Below are positions 1 through 9,468 of a stretch of DNA of 64,000 nt, piece by piece. Position 1 is the stretch's first letter; each line of letters starts with the position of its first letter. Made by a program: the position numbers and the translations under genes. The stretch is from VAZQ01 sp963756715 (GTDB taxonomy: Bacteria; Pseudomonadota; Alphaproteobacteria; Rhizobiales; Xanthobacteraceae). Below the pieces are notes generated by a model that saw nothing but the letters and a program-made list of their open reading frames with translations, searched no databases and was not told where the DNA came from. Location of the stretch: contig CAVWOV010000034.1 of assembly GCA_963756715.1 (NCBI GenBank), positions 12,095 through 76,094 on the forward strand, in the 5' to 3' direction.

Positions 1-1142
1 CGGCAAGACGACGCTGACGGCGGCTTTGACGAAGGTGTCGGCCGACAAGGGCTGGTCGAAGTCGTTTGTGTCGTACGACCAGGTTGCGAAGGCGTCGGAG
101 AGCCAGGGCCGGCGCGACCCGACCAAGATTCTGACGATCGCGACCAGCCACGTGGAGTATTCGACCGACAAGCGCCACTACGCGCACGTCGACTGCCCCG
201 GGCCACGCCGACTACGTGAAGAACATGATCACCGGTGCGGCGCAGATGGATGGCGCGATCCTGGTGGTGTCGGCGGCCGACGGCCCGATGCCGCAGACCC
301 GCGAGCACATTCTGTTGGCCCGCCAGGTGGGCGTGCCGTACATCGTGGTGTTCCTCAACAAGGTGGACGTGGTCGACGATCCGGAGCTGCTCGACCTGGT
401 CGAGCTCGAGGTGCGCGAACTGCTGTCGAAGTACCAGTTCCCGGGCGACACCGTGCCGGTGATCCGTGGCGCGGCGATCAAGGCGCTCAACGGCGAGAAG
501 GGCGAGTTCGCCGACGAGGCGATCCTCAAGCTTTACGAGGCGCTGGACTCCTCGGTTGCGCTGCCGGAGCGTCCGATCGACCAGCCGTTCCTGATGCCGA
601 TCGAAGACGTGTTCTCGATCTCGGGCCGCGGCACGGTGGTGACGGGGCGGATCGAGCGCGGCAAGATCAAGGTCGGCGAGGAAGTCGAGATCGTCGGCCT
701 GAAGGACACCAAGAAGTCGGTGGTGACGGGCGTCGAGATGTTCCGCAAGCTCTTGGACGAGGGTGTTGCGGGCGACAACGTCGGCTGCCTGCTCCGCGGC
801 GTCAGCAAGGACGAGGTGGAGCGCGGCCAGGTGCTGTGCAAGCCGGGCTCGGTGAAGCCGCACAAGAAGTTCAAGGCCGAGGCCTACATTCTGACCAAGG
901 AGGAGGGCGGCCGTCACACGCCGTTCTTCAACAACTACCGTCCGCAGTTTTACTTCCGGACCACCGACGTGACCGGGCAGTGCACGCTGCCGGAGGGCAC
1001 CGAGATGATCATGCCGGGCGACAACGCGGCGATGGACGTCGAACTGATCACGCCGATCGCCATGGAGGAGAAGCAGCGCTTCGCCATCCGTGAAGGCGGC
1101 AAGACCGTCGGCGCCGGCGTCGTCGTCAGCATCACAGAGTAA
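1..1142 (+). CDS. tuf: Elongation factor Tu, copy 1 (5' end outside window, +1 frameshift)
   Basis: EF-Tu carries aminoacyl-tRNA to the ribosomal A site as a GTPase. The window opens inside the G1 loop (GKTT); about 22 codons are missing compared with the copy at 27040. The frame runs to the G3 motif DCPGH at 191-206, where one extra base in the CCCCGGG run shifts it; the rest (NKVD, domains 2 and 3, stop at 1142) is in the +1 frame. The switch I stretch reads GRRDPTKILTI in place of the usual ARGITI. The gene is followed by a terminator and tRNA-Trp, the usual position of one tuf copy upstream of secE. I treat it as one gene broken by a probable consensus error. Confidence 0.9.
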
Positions 1143-1174
1143 GCGACGGCAGCGTCAAGGCTGCCAATCACACT

Positions 1175-1211
1175 GCCGGGACGGGCTTCGTGCCCGTTCC
1201 GGCATTTTTTT
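1175..1211 (+). terminator. Rho-independent terminator after tuf copy 1
   Basis: A 12-bp GC-rich stem (1175-1186 with 1192-1203, one G-T pair) closes a 5-nt loop TTCGT and is followed by ATTTTTTT. It lies 33 bases after the tuf stop, so tuf and the tRNA-Trp/secE unit are probably transcribed separately. Confidence 0.85.
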
Positions 1212-1291
1212 GCCGGTGGCTTGGGGCCGCCGGCCGTCAGCGCCAGAATGGGCGGCGGCGGGGCGAACGGAGGGCCGGCCAAGAAGCGGGC

Positions 1292-1320
1292 TTGAAATTG
1301 GCCGCCCGATCATGCATCTA
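1292..1320 (+). promoter_or_regulatory. Possible promoter for tRNA-Trp/secE
   Basis: TTGAAA at 1292-1297 and CATCTA at 1315-1320 are separated by 17 bases, and the predicted start would fall about 35 bases before tRNA-Trp. The -10 match is weak. It is supported mainly by position, after a terminator and before a tRNA. Confidence 0.3.
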
Positions 1321-1361
1321 CACCCTGCGGCGGACCGATGGGCCGCCGCAAGCGCTTCCGG

Positions 1362-1437
1362 AGGAGTGTAGCTCAATGGCTAGAGCACCGGTCTCCAAAA
1401 CCGGGGGTTGGGGGTTCGAGTCCCTCCACTCCTGCCA
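1362..1437 (+). tRNA. tRNA-Trp (CCA anticodon)
   Basis: A complete cloverleaf can be drawn. The acceptor stem AGGAGTG pairs with CACTCCT, the D arm is GCTC/GAGC, and the anticodon stem CCGGT/ACCGG encloses CTCCAAA with anticodon CCA. The T loop is TTCGAGT. Discriminator G and an encoded 3' CCA end the gene. tRNA-Trp directly before secE is the common bacterial arrangement. Confidence 0.95.
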
Positions 1438-1545
1438 CGCGTAGTCTGGCTCGGTCGTCAAAGTACATATTATTCAACGGCGTACGGCCGAACGCTGACA
1501 GAGCGGCAGGCAGCTCACGGCAGCTAGATGGTGACACGGTAAATC

Positions 1546-1740
1546 ATGGCGATCAGTCCGTTTAAGTTCTTGCAGGAGGTCCGAACCGAGGCCCAGAAGG
1601 TCACTTGGCCGACGCGGCGCGAAACCGCGATCACCACCGTCATGGTTTTTGTCATGGTGGCGATTGCCTCGATTTTCTTCCTCATTGCGGATCAGGTCAT
1701 GCGTTTTGTCGTCACGCTCGTGCTCGGCATTGGCGGTTGA
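1546..1740 (+). CDS. secE: Preprotein translocase subunit SecE
   Basis: SecE is the small clamp subunit of the SecYEG channel. This 64-residue form has an amphipathic N-terminal helix with the family pattern VRTEAQKVTWPTRRET (about residues 12-27) and a single membrane segment (about 30-58). This is the short single-span type usual in alphaproteobacteria. It lies between tRNA-Trp and nusG, in the canonical secE-nusG pair; no strong ribosome-binding site precedes the ATG. Confidence 0.95.
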   Translation: MAISPFKFLQEVRTEAQKVTWPTRRETAITTVMVFVMVAIASIFFLIADQVMRFVVTLVLGIGG

Positions 1741-1755
1741 AGGAATTCGGCGGAA

Positions 1756-2295
1756 ATGAACGCCATGACTAAACGCTGGTACATCGTCCAGGCCTATTCG
1801 AACTTCGAGCGCAAGGTCGCCGAGTCGATCCGCGAGCAGGCCAAGCAGCGCCATCTCGACAGCCTGTTCGAAGAGGTCATGGTGCCGACCGAGAAGGTCG
1901 TGGAGGTCCGCCGCGGCCAGAAGGTCGACGCCGAGCGCAAATTCTTTCCCGGCTACGTGCTGGTGAAGATGGAGCTGACCGACGAGGCCTATCACCTCAT
2001 CAAGAATACGCCGAAGGTGACGGGATTCCTCGGCGCCGACAACAAGCCGATGCCAATCTCGGACGCCGAGGCGGAGCGCATCATCCACCAGGTGCAGGAG
2101 GGCATCGAGCATCCGAAGTCGTCGATCTCGTTCGAGATCGGCGAGCAGGTACGGGTGTCGGACGGTCCGTTCGCGTCGTTCAACGGCATCGTCGAGGAGA
2201 TCGACGCGGCCCGTTCGCGCCTCAAGGTGGCGGTGTCGATCTTCGGACGCGCCACGCCCGTCGAGTTGGAGTTCGCGCAGGTGGAGAAGCTTTAG
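1756..2295 (+). CDS. nusG: Transcription termination/antitermination factor NusG
   Basis: NusG binds RNA polymerase and links it to Rho and to the ribosome. The 179-residue product has the N-terminal NGN domain (starting KRWYIVQAYSNFE) and a C-terminal KOW domain (about residues 125-179, with VRVSDGPFASFNG). Two nearby ATGs (1756 and 1765) are possible starts; the second gives MTKRWY, the commoner N-terminus. It is 15 bases after secE, so the two are probably co-transcribed. Confidence 0.96.
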   Translation: MNAMTKRWYIVQAYSNFERKVAESIREQAKQRHLDSLFEEVMVPTEKVVEVRRGQKVDAERKFFPGYVLVKMELTDEAYHLIKNTPKVTGFLGADNKPMPISDAEAERIIHQVQEGIEHPKSSISFEIGEQVRVSDGPFASFNGIVEEIDAARSRLKVAVSIFGRATPVELEFAQVEKL

Positions 2296-2422
2296 CGAAA
2301 CCGGAAGGCGGTCCGCCGCCTTTCAAAACGAACGTGGGAGGAAACGGCGGCCGCCAACCGTCCGGACATCCGCACCACGAACCCTGAACCGGCCCACGCG
2401 GCCAACGACAGGAGCAAGTTGA

Positions 2423-2851
2423 ATGGCAAAGAAGATCACCGGATACATCAAACTGCAGGTGCCGGCGGGGGCGGCCAATCCGTCGCCGCCGATCGGCCCC
2501 GCGCTCGGCCAGCGCGGCCTCGCCATCATGGAGTTCTGCAAGCAGTTCAACGCCCAGACCGCGAAAGAAGAGAAGGGCACGCCGATCCCGGTCGTGATCA
2601 CGGTCTACGGCGACCGCTCCTTCACCTTCGAGATGCGCACCCCGCCGATGTCGTTCTTCCTCAAGAAGGCGGCAAAGCTTGAGAGCGGCTCGAAGACCCC
2701 TGGCCGCGATAGCGCCGGCACCGTGACCAAGGCGCAGGTCAAGGAAATCGCCGAGAGGAAGATGAAGGATTTGAACTGCGACACCATCGAGGCCGCCATG
2801 CGCATGGTGGAGGGCTCGGCCCGCTCGATGGGCATTCAGGTCGGGGAGTAA
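2423..2851 (+). CDS. rplK: 50S ribosomal protein L11
   Basis: L11 is part of the GTPase-associated centre and binds 23S rRNA with a C-terminal globular domain. The 142-residue protein has the N-terminal proline-rich switch (PAGAANPSPPIGPALGQRG) and the RNA-binding half ending in MRMVEGSARSMGIQV. AGGAG lies about 11 bases before the ATG. It starts the rplKA pair, which here is separated from rplJL by unrelated genes. Confidence 0.97.
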   Translation: MAKKITGYIKLQVPAGAANPSPPIGPALGQRGLAIMEFCKQFNAQTAKEEKGTPIPVVITVYGDRSFTFEMRTPPMSFFLKKAAKLESGSKTPGRDSAGTVTKAQVKEIAERKMKDLNCDTIEAAMRMVEGSARSMGIQVGE

Positions 2852-2856
2852 CCGCC

Positions 2857-3570
2857 ATGGTTCAGCTTGCAAAACGGACTCGTGCGCTGCGTGAAGGCGT
2901 CGATCGCGATAAGACCTATTCGATCGAGGAAGCCGTGAAGATGGTCAAGGATCGGGCGAAGGCAAAGTTCGACGAGACCATCGAGATTGCGATGAATCTC
3001 GGCGTTGATCCGCGTCACGCCGATCAGATGGTGCGTGGTGTGGTCAATCTGCCGAACGGCTCCGGCCGGACGATGCGGGTCGGCGTATTCGCCCGCGGCG
3101 CCAAGGCCGATGAGGCCAGGGCCGCCGGCGCCGATGTGGTCGGCGCCGAGGATCTGGTCGAGAAGGTGCAGGGCGGCAACATCGACTTCGACCGCTGCAT
3201 CGCCACGCCCGATCTGATGCCGCTGGTTGGCCGGCTCGGCAAGGTCCTGGGTCCGCGCGGCATGATGCCCAACCCCAAGGTCGGCACCGTGACCATGGAC
3301 GTCACCGGTGCCGTGAAGGGCGCCAAGGGCGGCTCGGTCGAATTCCGTGTCGAGAAGGCCGGCATCGTGCAGGCTGGCGTCGGCAAGGCCTCGTTCTCTG
3401 CCGACAAGCTGGTGCAGAACATCAAGGCGTTTGCCGATGCGGTGCAGAAGGCGAAGCCGCCGGGCGCCAAAGGCACCTTCATCAACCGCGTCGCGGTGTC
3501 GTCGACCATGGGGCCGGGCGTGAAGGTCGAGCCGGGCTCGGTGCTGGGCTCGGGCGGCACGCAGCAATAG
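2857..3570 (+). CDS. rplA: 50S ribosomal protein L1
   Basis: L1 forms the mobile stalk that helps release deacylated tRNA from the E site; in many bacteria it also represses its own operon. The 237-residue product shows the typical blocks GGNIDFDRCIATPDLMP, GRLGKVLGPRGMMPNPK and VGTVT. It starts 5 bases after the rplK stop, so translation is probably coupled. The intact GANTC sites at 2877 and 2994 lie in this unit. No terminator is clear in the 90 bases after the stop. Confidence 0.97.
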   Translation: MVQLAKRTRALREGVDRDKTYSIEEAVKMVKDRAKAKFDETIEIAMNLGVDPRHADQMVRGVVNLPNGSGRTMRVGVFARGAKADEARAAGADVVGAEDLVEKVQGGNIDFDRCIATPDLMPLVGRLGKVLGPRGMMPNPKVGTVTMDVTGAVKGAKGGSVEFRVEKAGIVQAGVGKASFSADKLVQNIKAFADAVQKAKPPGAKGTFINRVAVSSTMGPGVKVEPGSVLGSGGTQQ

Positions 3571-3662
3571 CCGCCGCACTCATAGCGAAGCTTGCTTGTC
3601 CCGGGCCTGCGAATGCAGCGTCCGGGATAATGCTTTTCAGGGCCCCAGGAGCGCCGCGGCGA

Positions 3663-4638
3663 CTACTGCGGCTTGATCCCGGCGTCACGGATGACCTTGG
3701 CGATGCGTTCGACGTCGGACGCAATCAGCTTGGCAAACTCGGCTGGCGTGCTCGTCGTGATGTCGACAGCCTGCGGCGCGACCTGGCGTATCACATCGGG
3801 TGATTGCGCTGCCTTGACGAATTCCGCGTTGAGCTTGGCGATGATCGCGGAGGGCGTGCCCAACGGCGCCACGATGCCTTGCCAGACTTCAAGCTCGGTA
3901 CCCGGGATAGCCCGCCTCCGCCATGGTGGGGACATCGGGGAGCGCGGCGGAACGCTTGGTCGCGGTCCAGCCCAGCACCCGAAGCTTGCCGCCCTGCACC
4001 TGCCCAATCGCCGAAACGTAGGAGCTGAACAGAAAATCAACATTGCCGGCGACGAGGTCGTTGATCGCAGGACCGGCGCCGCGATAGGGCACGTGCGTCA
4101 TCGGCACGCCGGCCTTGAGGCGGAACATCTCGCCCAGGATGTGTCCGCCGGAGCCTACGCCTTGCGAGGCAAAGTTTGCACCGCCCGGCTTGGTTTTGGC
4201 GAGCTCCACGAGATCCTTGGCGCTGCGCGCGGGCGAGCCGGCCGGCACCACCAGCACGCTCGGGAACGAAAACAGCGGCGTGACCGGCTCAAAATCCTTG
4301 ATCGGATCGAAGCGGATGTCTTTGGTGATCGCCGGCATGATCGCGAACAGGCCGTTGTTCGCGAGAAACAAGGTGTAGCCGTCCGGCAGTGCCTGCTTGA
4401 ATGCCAACGCCGCCGGCACGCCGCCGCCACCGCCGCGGTTATCGATCACCACGTTGAGCTTGAGGTTCTGAGCAACTTTTTGTGCGACGATGCGTGTCAC
4501 CGTGTCCGAGCTGCCGCCCGGCGGGAACGGAACGATGATCGTAATCCCTCGTGACGGAAACTCCGATTGCGCGATTGCGACCGGCGGAGTCGCCATCCAG
4601 GCGATCAGCGTGCAGCAAAGTGCGACGAGTACCCGCAT
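3663..4638 (-). CDS. Bug/TctC-type tripartite tricarboxylate transporter substrate-binding protein (frameshifted)
   Basis: The family consists of periplasmic binding proteins for carboxylates or related solutes, many without a linked membrane component. A signal peptide ending VAIAQ is followed by the family start FPSRGITIIVPFPPGG and later THVPYRG. At 3901-3906 the frame breaks in CCCGGG: removing one base restores EAGYPGTELEVWQG and a total of about 324 residues. It lies on the minus strand inside the rplA-rplJ interval, next to a MetE-like gene that may share its unit. The ligand cannot be named from the sequence. Confidence 0.85.
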
Positions 4639-4698
4639 GATATCCTCCCGTTGAAATTCGCCGGATTTGTCCGGTTCAATTTTGTCGCTGGCGAGCGT

Positions 4699-5884
4699 TC
4701 ATGCCGCCTTTTTCCACAACTCCGCCGTCGCAATCTTCGCGCCTTCCGCCAGAGAGCGCAGCTTCGCCCACATGATCGAGGGGTGTACCCGCTGTGCAAA
4801 AGGACTTTGCGCGAAGCCACAATCGGTGCCGCCCATCACGTGCTCGCGGCCGACAATCTTGGCGAGGCGGACGATGCGTTGCGCCACCAGTTCCGGATGC
4901 TCGACGATGTTGGTGGCATGGCTGATGACGCCGGGGATCAGCACCTTGCCGGCCGGCAGTTTCGCAGTCTGCCATACCGTCCATTCATGCTCATGCTGCG
5001 GGTTAGCCGCCTCGAAGCTGTAGTGGCCGACATTTACCTGCAGCAGCAGGTCGACGATGTCCTTCATCGGCACGTCGAAGGCGTGCGGGCCGTTCCAGCT
5101 ACCCCAGCAGATGTGATAGCGCGAGCGCTCCGACGGAATGTCCCTGAGCGCGTGGTTGAGCGCGTCGATGCGCATCTGCGCCCAGGCACGGTACTGCGCC
5201 TCGCTCATCGGCGGGACCATCTTCTCGTGCATGTAGGGCAGGAACGCGTCGTCAATCTGTACATAGAGCCCGGCATCGACGATCGCTTTGTATTCCTGGT
5301 GCAGGCAGTCGGCGAGCGCGAACAGCAGCGCCTTCTCGTCGGAATAATGTTCGTTCTTTGCGCCCGGAAGTGCGCTGGCCGGCGCTACCACTGGCAGGAA
5401 TGCGCCGCCGGCGTTCGCCTTGGCGGCGGCCGATTTGAGATTGGCGATGTCGCGTTTGACCTGCGTGTCTGAATAGGTGAGGGGGCCGTTGACGACGAAG
5501 CGTTTGCCGAGTCGCGCGCCCAAGCCGGAAAGCCGGTCGTATTCCGCGTAGAACTCAGGAAAGGCCACGCGATCCTGTCCGCCGCCCGCGGAGGCCATCG
5601 GGTCCGCGAGTTCTTCGGCAGTTGCTGCCCGGGTGCCGATGCCGCTCAGCCGGTCGTGAATGTAGAATGCCCAATTGCGGCCCTTGCTGAATTCGCCGTC
5701 GCTGACGATGTCGATACCAGCCTCGACCTGCTGGCGGACGACTTCTTCGATCAATTCTTTCAGGCAGTTCTCGTAGGCGGACTTGTCGTAGGGCTCGCCG
5801 GCCTCGATCTTCCTGAGAAATTCAACGAGTTTCGTCGGGCGTACCAGGCTGCCGACGTGGGTGGTGCTGAATTCGATTGAGCAT
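4699..5884 (-). CDS. Cobalamin-independent methionine synthase (MetE)-like / epoxyalkane:CoM transferase-like enzyme (frameshifted near start)
   Basis: This is a single C-terminal-type MetE barrel of about 394 residues, too short for true MetE. Blocks include VEAGIDIVSDGEFSKG, LYVQIDDAF, WGSWNGPHAFD, a His-rich NPQHEHEW and GTDCGFAQ; His and Cys here are likely zinc ligands by family analogy. The ATG at 5884 starts MLNRI; at 5869-5874 GAATTC breaks the frame, and restoring GAATC continues STTHVGSLVRP, the usual family N-terminus. It is followed 60 bases later by the Bug receptor gene on the same strand. Its substrate is unknown. Confidence 0.8.
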
Positions 5885-6245
5885 GCCGGTCACATTTTCC
5901 TCCCTTTTGCCCAGCATCGTGGACCGTGCGGCTGAAATCCTCAATATGGCCAATCGACATAAGGCGGGCGCGACATTCGGCGCCCGGTAAGGTATCGGAC
6001 CCCTCGAACCGAGGCGGACGCTTTGCGGCGTGGGCATCCGGTATTCCGGGGAAGAGCGTAAACAATCTGACGGATTTCCGACGCCGATGATTGAGCCTTG
6101 GTCCGATGGATTACATATAGTGGTGATAATCATCAGGCGCGGCCGATTGAGTCGAATGCAGCAAGTCGATCCGATCGAGCGGCGGCAAGAAACGACAACG
6201 GACGACGGTAAATATCTCAGGGGGCAAGCAAGTGAGGAGGCTGCC

Positions 6246-7400
6246 ATGACGGCTCGGCCGTTGCGGTTCATGATGCTGGCGCTGTTCTGGGCTTGGTCGT
6301 ATGGCGCAATGGCGCAGTCGGCTTCGCCGAACCAGCAGCAGGTGCTTTCGGCTGAGCAACTCGATCAGTTGCTGGCGCCCATCGCGCTCTATTCAGACCC
6401 GCTGCTTTCCGAGGTGCTGATGGCGTCGACCTATCCGCTCGAAGTGGTGCAGGCTGATCGCTGGGCGAAGTCGCACAGAAGCCTGAAGGGTGACGCGCTG
6501 ACCGATGCACTGGCCAAGGAAAGTTGGGACGACAGCATCAAATCGTTAGCGCGGGTTGCGACCGTGCTCGCGATGATGAGCGACAAGCTCGATTGGACGC
6601 AAAAGCTCGGCGACGCCGTGCTGGCGCAGCAGGCCGATGTCATGGATTCGGTGCAGCGCCTGCGCGCTCGCGCTCAGTCCAATGGCAAGCTGGAATCGAA
6701 CAGTCAGCAGACCGTCAACGTCAAGTCCGAGAACCAGCAACAGTACATCGTCATTGAGCCGGCTTCGCCGAGTGAAATCTACGTGCCTTATTACCAGCCT
6801 GCGGTGGTCTATGGTGCGTGGCCATACCCGGCCTATCCGCCGCTCTATTTTGCGCCGCCGCCCGGCTACGTCACCGCCAGCGCATTGGCGGCTGGAGTCG
6901 CTTTCGGTGCCGGTGTGGCGGTCGGTCACGCCGTCTGGGGAAGCTGCAACTGGGGCGGCCACAGTATCAATGTGGTCAACAACAGATCGGTGAACATCAA
7001 CAATTTCAATCGCAACGAAGCGAACTTCACCAAGTGGCAGCACAACGCCGAACATCGTCACGGCGTGCACTACAACAACGACGCGGTGCGCCAGCAGTTC
7101 GCCCGCCATGGTGACCCGGCAGAGCGGCAGTTTCGGCAGGATTTCCGCGGCAAGAACAGCGAGCAGGTGCTCGACCCGGCTCGGCGCGATCGTCCGAATG
7201 CCGGCGACCGGGTCGATCATGGTGATGGAGCGCGCCCTGGCGGAAACCGAACGGCCGGCGCCAAACAGCGCGAGGGTGCGTTCGAACAAAGCCACTCCGG
7301 CCGCGCCACGCGTGTGCAATCCGAGCGAGGGCATCACAGCTACGCCGGCGGCAGCGCTGCCCGACATGCCGGGGGTGAGCGCGGTCGCGGCCGACGATAG
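6246..7400 (+). CDS. DUF3300-type secreted protein
   Basis: The 384-residue protein has a signal peptide (about residues 1-26, ending GAMAQ) and the DUF3300 pattern LSAEQLDQLLAPIALYSDPL followed by EVLMASTYPLEVV. Then come YVPYYQPAVVYG, a Gly/Ala membrane-like stretch and a long basic, low-complexity tail rich in Arg, Gly, His and Gln. GAGGAGG lies just upstream of this ATG and decides it over longer in-frame options. It is paired with a DUF2950 gene downstream, an association I remember from other proteobacteria. No function is established. Confidence 0.85.
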   Translation: MTARPLRFMMLALFWAWSYGAMAQSASPNQQQVLSAEQLDQLLAPIALYSDPLLSEVLMASTYPLEVVQADRWAKSHRSLKGDALTDALAKESWDDSIKSLARVATVLAMMSDKLDWTQKLGDAVLAQQADVMDSVQRLRARAQSNGKLESNSQQTVNVKSENQQQYIVIEPASPSEIYVPYYQPAVVYGAWPYPAYPPLYFAPPPGYVTASALAAGVAFGAGVAVGHAVWGSCNWGGHSINVVNNRSVNINNFNRNEANFTKWQHNAEHRHGVHYNNDAVRQQFARHGDPAERQFRQDFRGKNSEQVLDPARRDRPNAGDRVDHGDGARPGGNRTAGAKQREGAFEQSHSGRATRVQSERGHHSYAGGSAARHAGGERGRGRR

Positions 7401-7435
7401 GTCACAGCACAATGCGAAATTTGGTTGAGGCGGAC

Positions 7436-8398
7436 ATGAGGCACATCTTCGCATTTTTCCGGAACGGCGGAGCTGCGCGGTTGGCGGTGACGATGGTCCT
7501 GTTGCTGGCGGGGGTATCCCTGGCAAGCGCGCAGCAGTTGTTCCAGACTCCCGAAGACGCCGGCAAGGCATTGGCAGCGGCTGCCGAGTCCGGCGATATT
7601 CGGGCGATCATGCGCGTGCTTGGTCCCGATGGGGCGGAGGTCGCATCGTCCGGCGACACGGTTGCCGATGGCAATGCGCGCAAGCGGTTCGTGCAGGTAT
7701 TTGAAAACAAGCATCAGGTCGTGATGGATGGCCAGGACAAGGCCACGCTGGTCGTTGGCGATGGCGAGTGGCCGTTTCCGATCCCGTTGATCCGCCGGAA
7801 CGAAACCTGGCGGTTCGACGCGGCGGCGGGCAAGGAGGAAATCCTGCAGCGCCGCATCGGCCGCAACGAATTGAGCGCGATTCAGGCCTCCCTCGCTTAC
7901 GTCGATGCGCAGCAGGAATACGCTGACAAGGACCGCACCGGCGCGGGCGTTGGCATCTACGCCCAGCGTTTCGCCAGCCGGCCCGGAAAGAAGGATGGGC
8001 TCTATTGGGCGGCGTCCGCCGGCGGAGAGGAAAGTCCGATCGGCGAGCTCGTTGCTCGCGCCACCGCCGAAGGCTACCGCGTAGGGCAGGGCCGCGTGCC
8101 GTTTCACGGCTACTACTACAAGATACTGACCCGGCAGGGGCCGGACGCGCCCGGCGGCGCTATGGACTACGTCGTTCGCGGCAATATGATTGGGGGCTAC
8201 GCCCTGGTCGCCTACCCGGCAGAGTACGACAATTCCGGGGTGATGACCTTCATCGTCAACCAGCAAGGCATCGTCTACGAGAAGGACCTCGGCCCCAATA
8301 CCGCAGGGCTGGCGTCCAGCATGACGGCCTACGATCCGGGTTCCACTTGGCGGAAAGTGGTCAACGACGGCATCCCGCAGGCTGCTGCCGGCCGATAG
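7436..8398 (+). CDS. DUF2950-type secreted protein
   Basis: The signal peptide (ending SLASAQQ) is followed by LFQTPEDAGKALAAAAESGD, the start typical of DUF2950. The rest matches the family in its PFPIPLIRRNETWRFD, DGLYWAA and FHGYYYKILTRQGPDAPGG blocks. About 320 residues. A GAGG-like site sits 7 bases before the ATG at 7436; the upstream ATG at 7412 has none. It begins 35 bases after the DUF3300 gene, so one transcript is likely. Molecular function is unknown. Confidence 0.85.
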   Translation: MRHIFAFFRNGGAARLAVTMVLLLAGVSLASAQQLFQTPEDAGKALAAAAESGDIRAIMRVLGPDGAEVASSGDTVADGNARKRFVQVFENKHQVVMDGQDKATLVVGDGEWPFPIPLIRRNETWRFDAAAGKEEILQRRIGRNELSAIQASLAYVDAQQEYADKDRTGAGVGIYAQRFASRPGKKDGLYWAASAGGEESPIGELVARATAEGYRVGQGRVPFHGYYYKILTRQGPDAPGGAMDYVVRGNMIGGYALVAYPAEYDNSGVMTFIVNQQGIVYEKDLGPNTAGLASSMTAYDPGSTWRKVVNDGIPQAAAGR

Positions 8399-8905
8399 TT
8401 CAAGACGGTCATAATTTCTTCGCGTTATCGCTTGGCAAAACCGGCGGAAGACGCTAGATAGGGCCAGGGCGTGCTGGCCCGGTGTGTCGGCGCGCCTATG
8501 CGCGTCTTATGAAAATCATGGTGGTTAGGACCTTTCTCCTTTTGGGCATCCTGCGGGATTTATCTGAAGGGGACGGGGCCGATTACGATTTTCTGATAGG
8601 CGCCAAAGGCTTCCGGCAGTTTCCGGAAGCCGATCCTGTCCAAGACTGCAGGCGCCGGGCGTGCCCGGCTTAATTTACCAGCCTGCACAGATGGGGAAGA
8701 CCGTTTTGAGGCCAAAGCCTCGCGACCGGTTCGAACCTCGGGAACCTGGCGTGGTCATGCCACGTCTGGGGGCAGGAAATGAGGAGCGTCGTCCTTGCCC
8801 TGGGCTGTTCGATTTGCAAGTTCGGGCAAATTTGGGGTGAGACGGCAGGTCGCAACCGGCGGTTTCCGCATTTGACGGCGGGCCGCCAACCGGAAAGAGC
8901 TTGCA
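8399..8905. other. 507-base gap before rplJ with hairpins; probable rplJ leader
   Basis: There is no convincing gene. A perfect 9-bp hairpin lies at 8608-8631 (GGCTTCCGG, loop CAGTTT, CCGGAAGCC). A second, GCCGGG/CCCGGC with a CGTG loop followed by TTAATTT, lies near 8656-8679 and could terminate the upstream unit or act as an attenuator. The remaining 220 bases before the rplJ start could carry an L10 autoregulatory leader, but I cannot confirm its fold. Confidence 0.4.
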
Positions 8906-9425
8906 GTGGATCGAGCGGCTAAGAAAGAGGCTGTCGCGGCCCTCAACGGTGTTTTCAAAGACACTGCTGTGGTCGTCGTCGCCCACTATTCGGGCCTCAC
9001 GGTGCCCCAGATGCAGACTCTGCGAAAGCAGATGAAGCTCGCTGGGGCGACGGTGAAGGTCGCGAAGAACCGTCTCGCCAAGATCGCTCTCGAAGGCACC
9101 GACGCAGCGGTGATCGTCCCTTTGCTCAAAGGGCCGACCCTGATCGCCTATTCAGGCGATCCGATCGCTGCGCCGAAGGTCGCCACCGACTTCGCCAAGA
9201 CGAACGAGAAGTTCGTGATCCTGGGCGGAGCGATGGGAAAGACCGCGCTCGAACTCGAACGCCGTCAAGGCGCTCGCAGCGTTGCCGTCGCTTGATGAAT
9301 TGCGTGCCAAGATCGTCGGCCTGATACAGGCCCCGGCGACCAAGATCGCGCAGCTCGTCAGTGCGCCGGCCTCCAAGGTCGCGCGTGTGGTCAAGGCCTA
9401 TGCCGAGAAGAGCGAGGCGGCGTAG
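8906..9425 (+). CDS. rplJ: 50S ribosomal protein L10 (frameshifted)
   Basis: L10 anchors the L7/L12 dimers to the ribosome; with L12 it usually represses its own mRNA. The GTG start at 8906 gives MDRAAKKEAVAALNG, the alphaproteobacterial N-terminus. The frame breaks at 9251-9256 in GAACTC: removing a middle base (restoring GANTC) gives SNAVKALAALPSLDELRAK and continues to the stop at 9425, for 172 residues, the normal length. The C-terminal helix that holds L12 lies after the break, so a real shift would be severe. Confidence 0.93.
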
Positions 9426-9468
9426 TCAGCAATCTCAACTGGTTTTGAAGCAATAGGACGCAAGGACA

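Noticed and set aside
3892..3906. AGCTCGGTACCCGGG, identical to part of a common cloning-vector polylinker
   Set aside because: It lies in frame in the receptor gene and encodes the expected family residues (GTEL on the minus strand) once one base is removed; no other vector sequence flanks it.
8608..8631. The 9-bp hairpin before rplJ as a terminator
   Set aside because: It is perfect but has no T tract after it; the neighbouring stem at 8656 is a better candidate.
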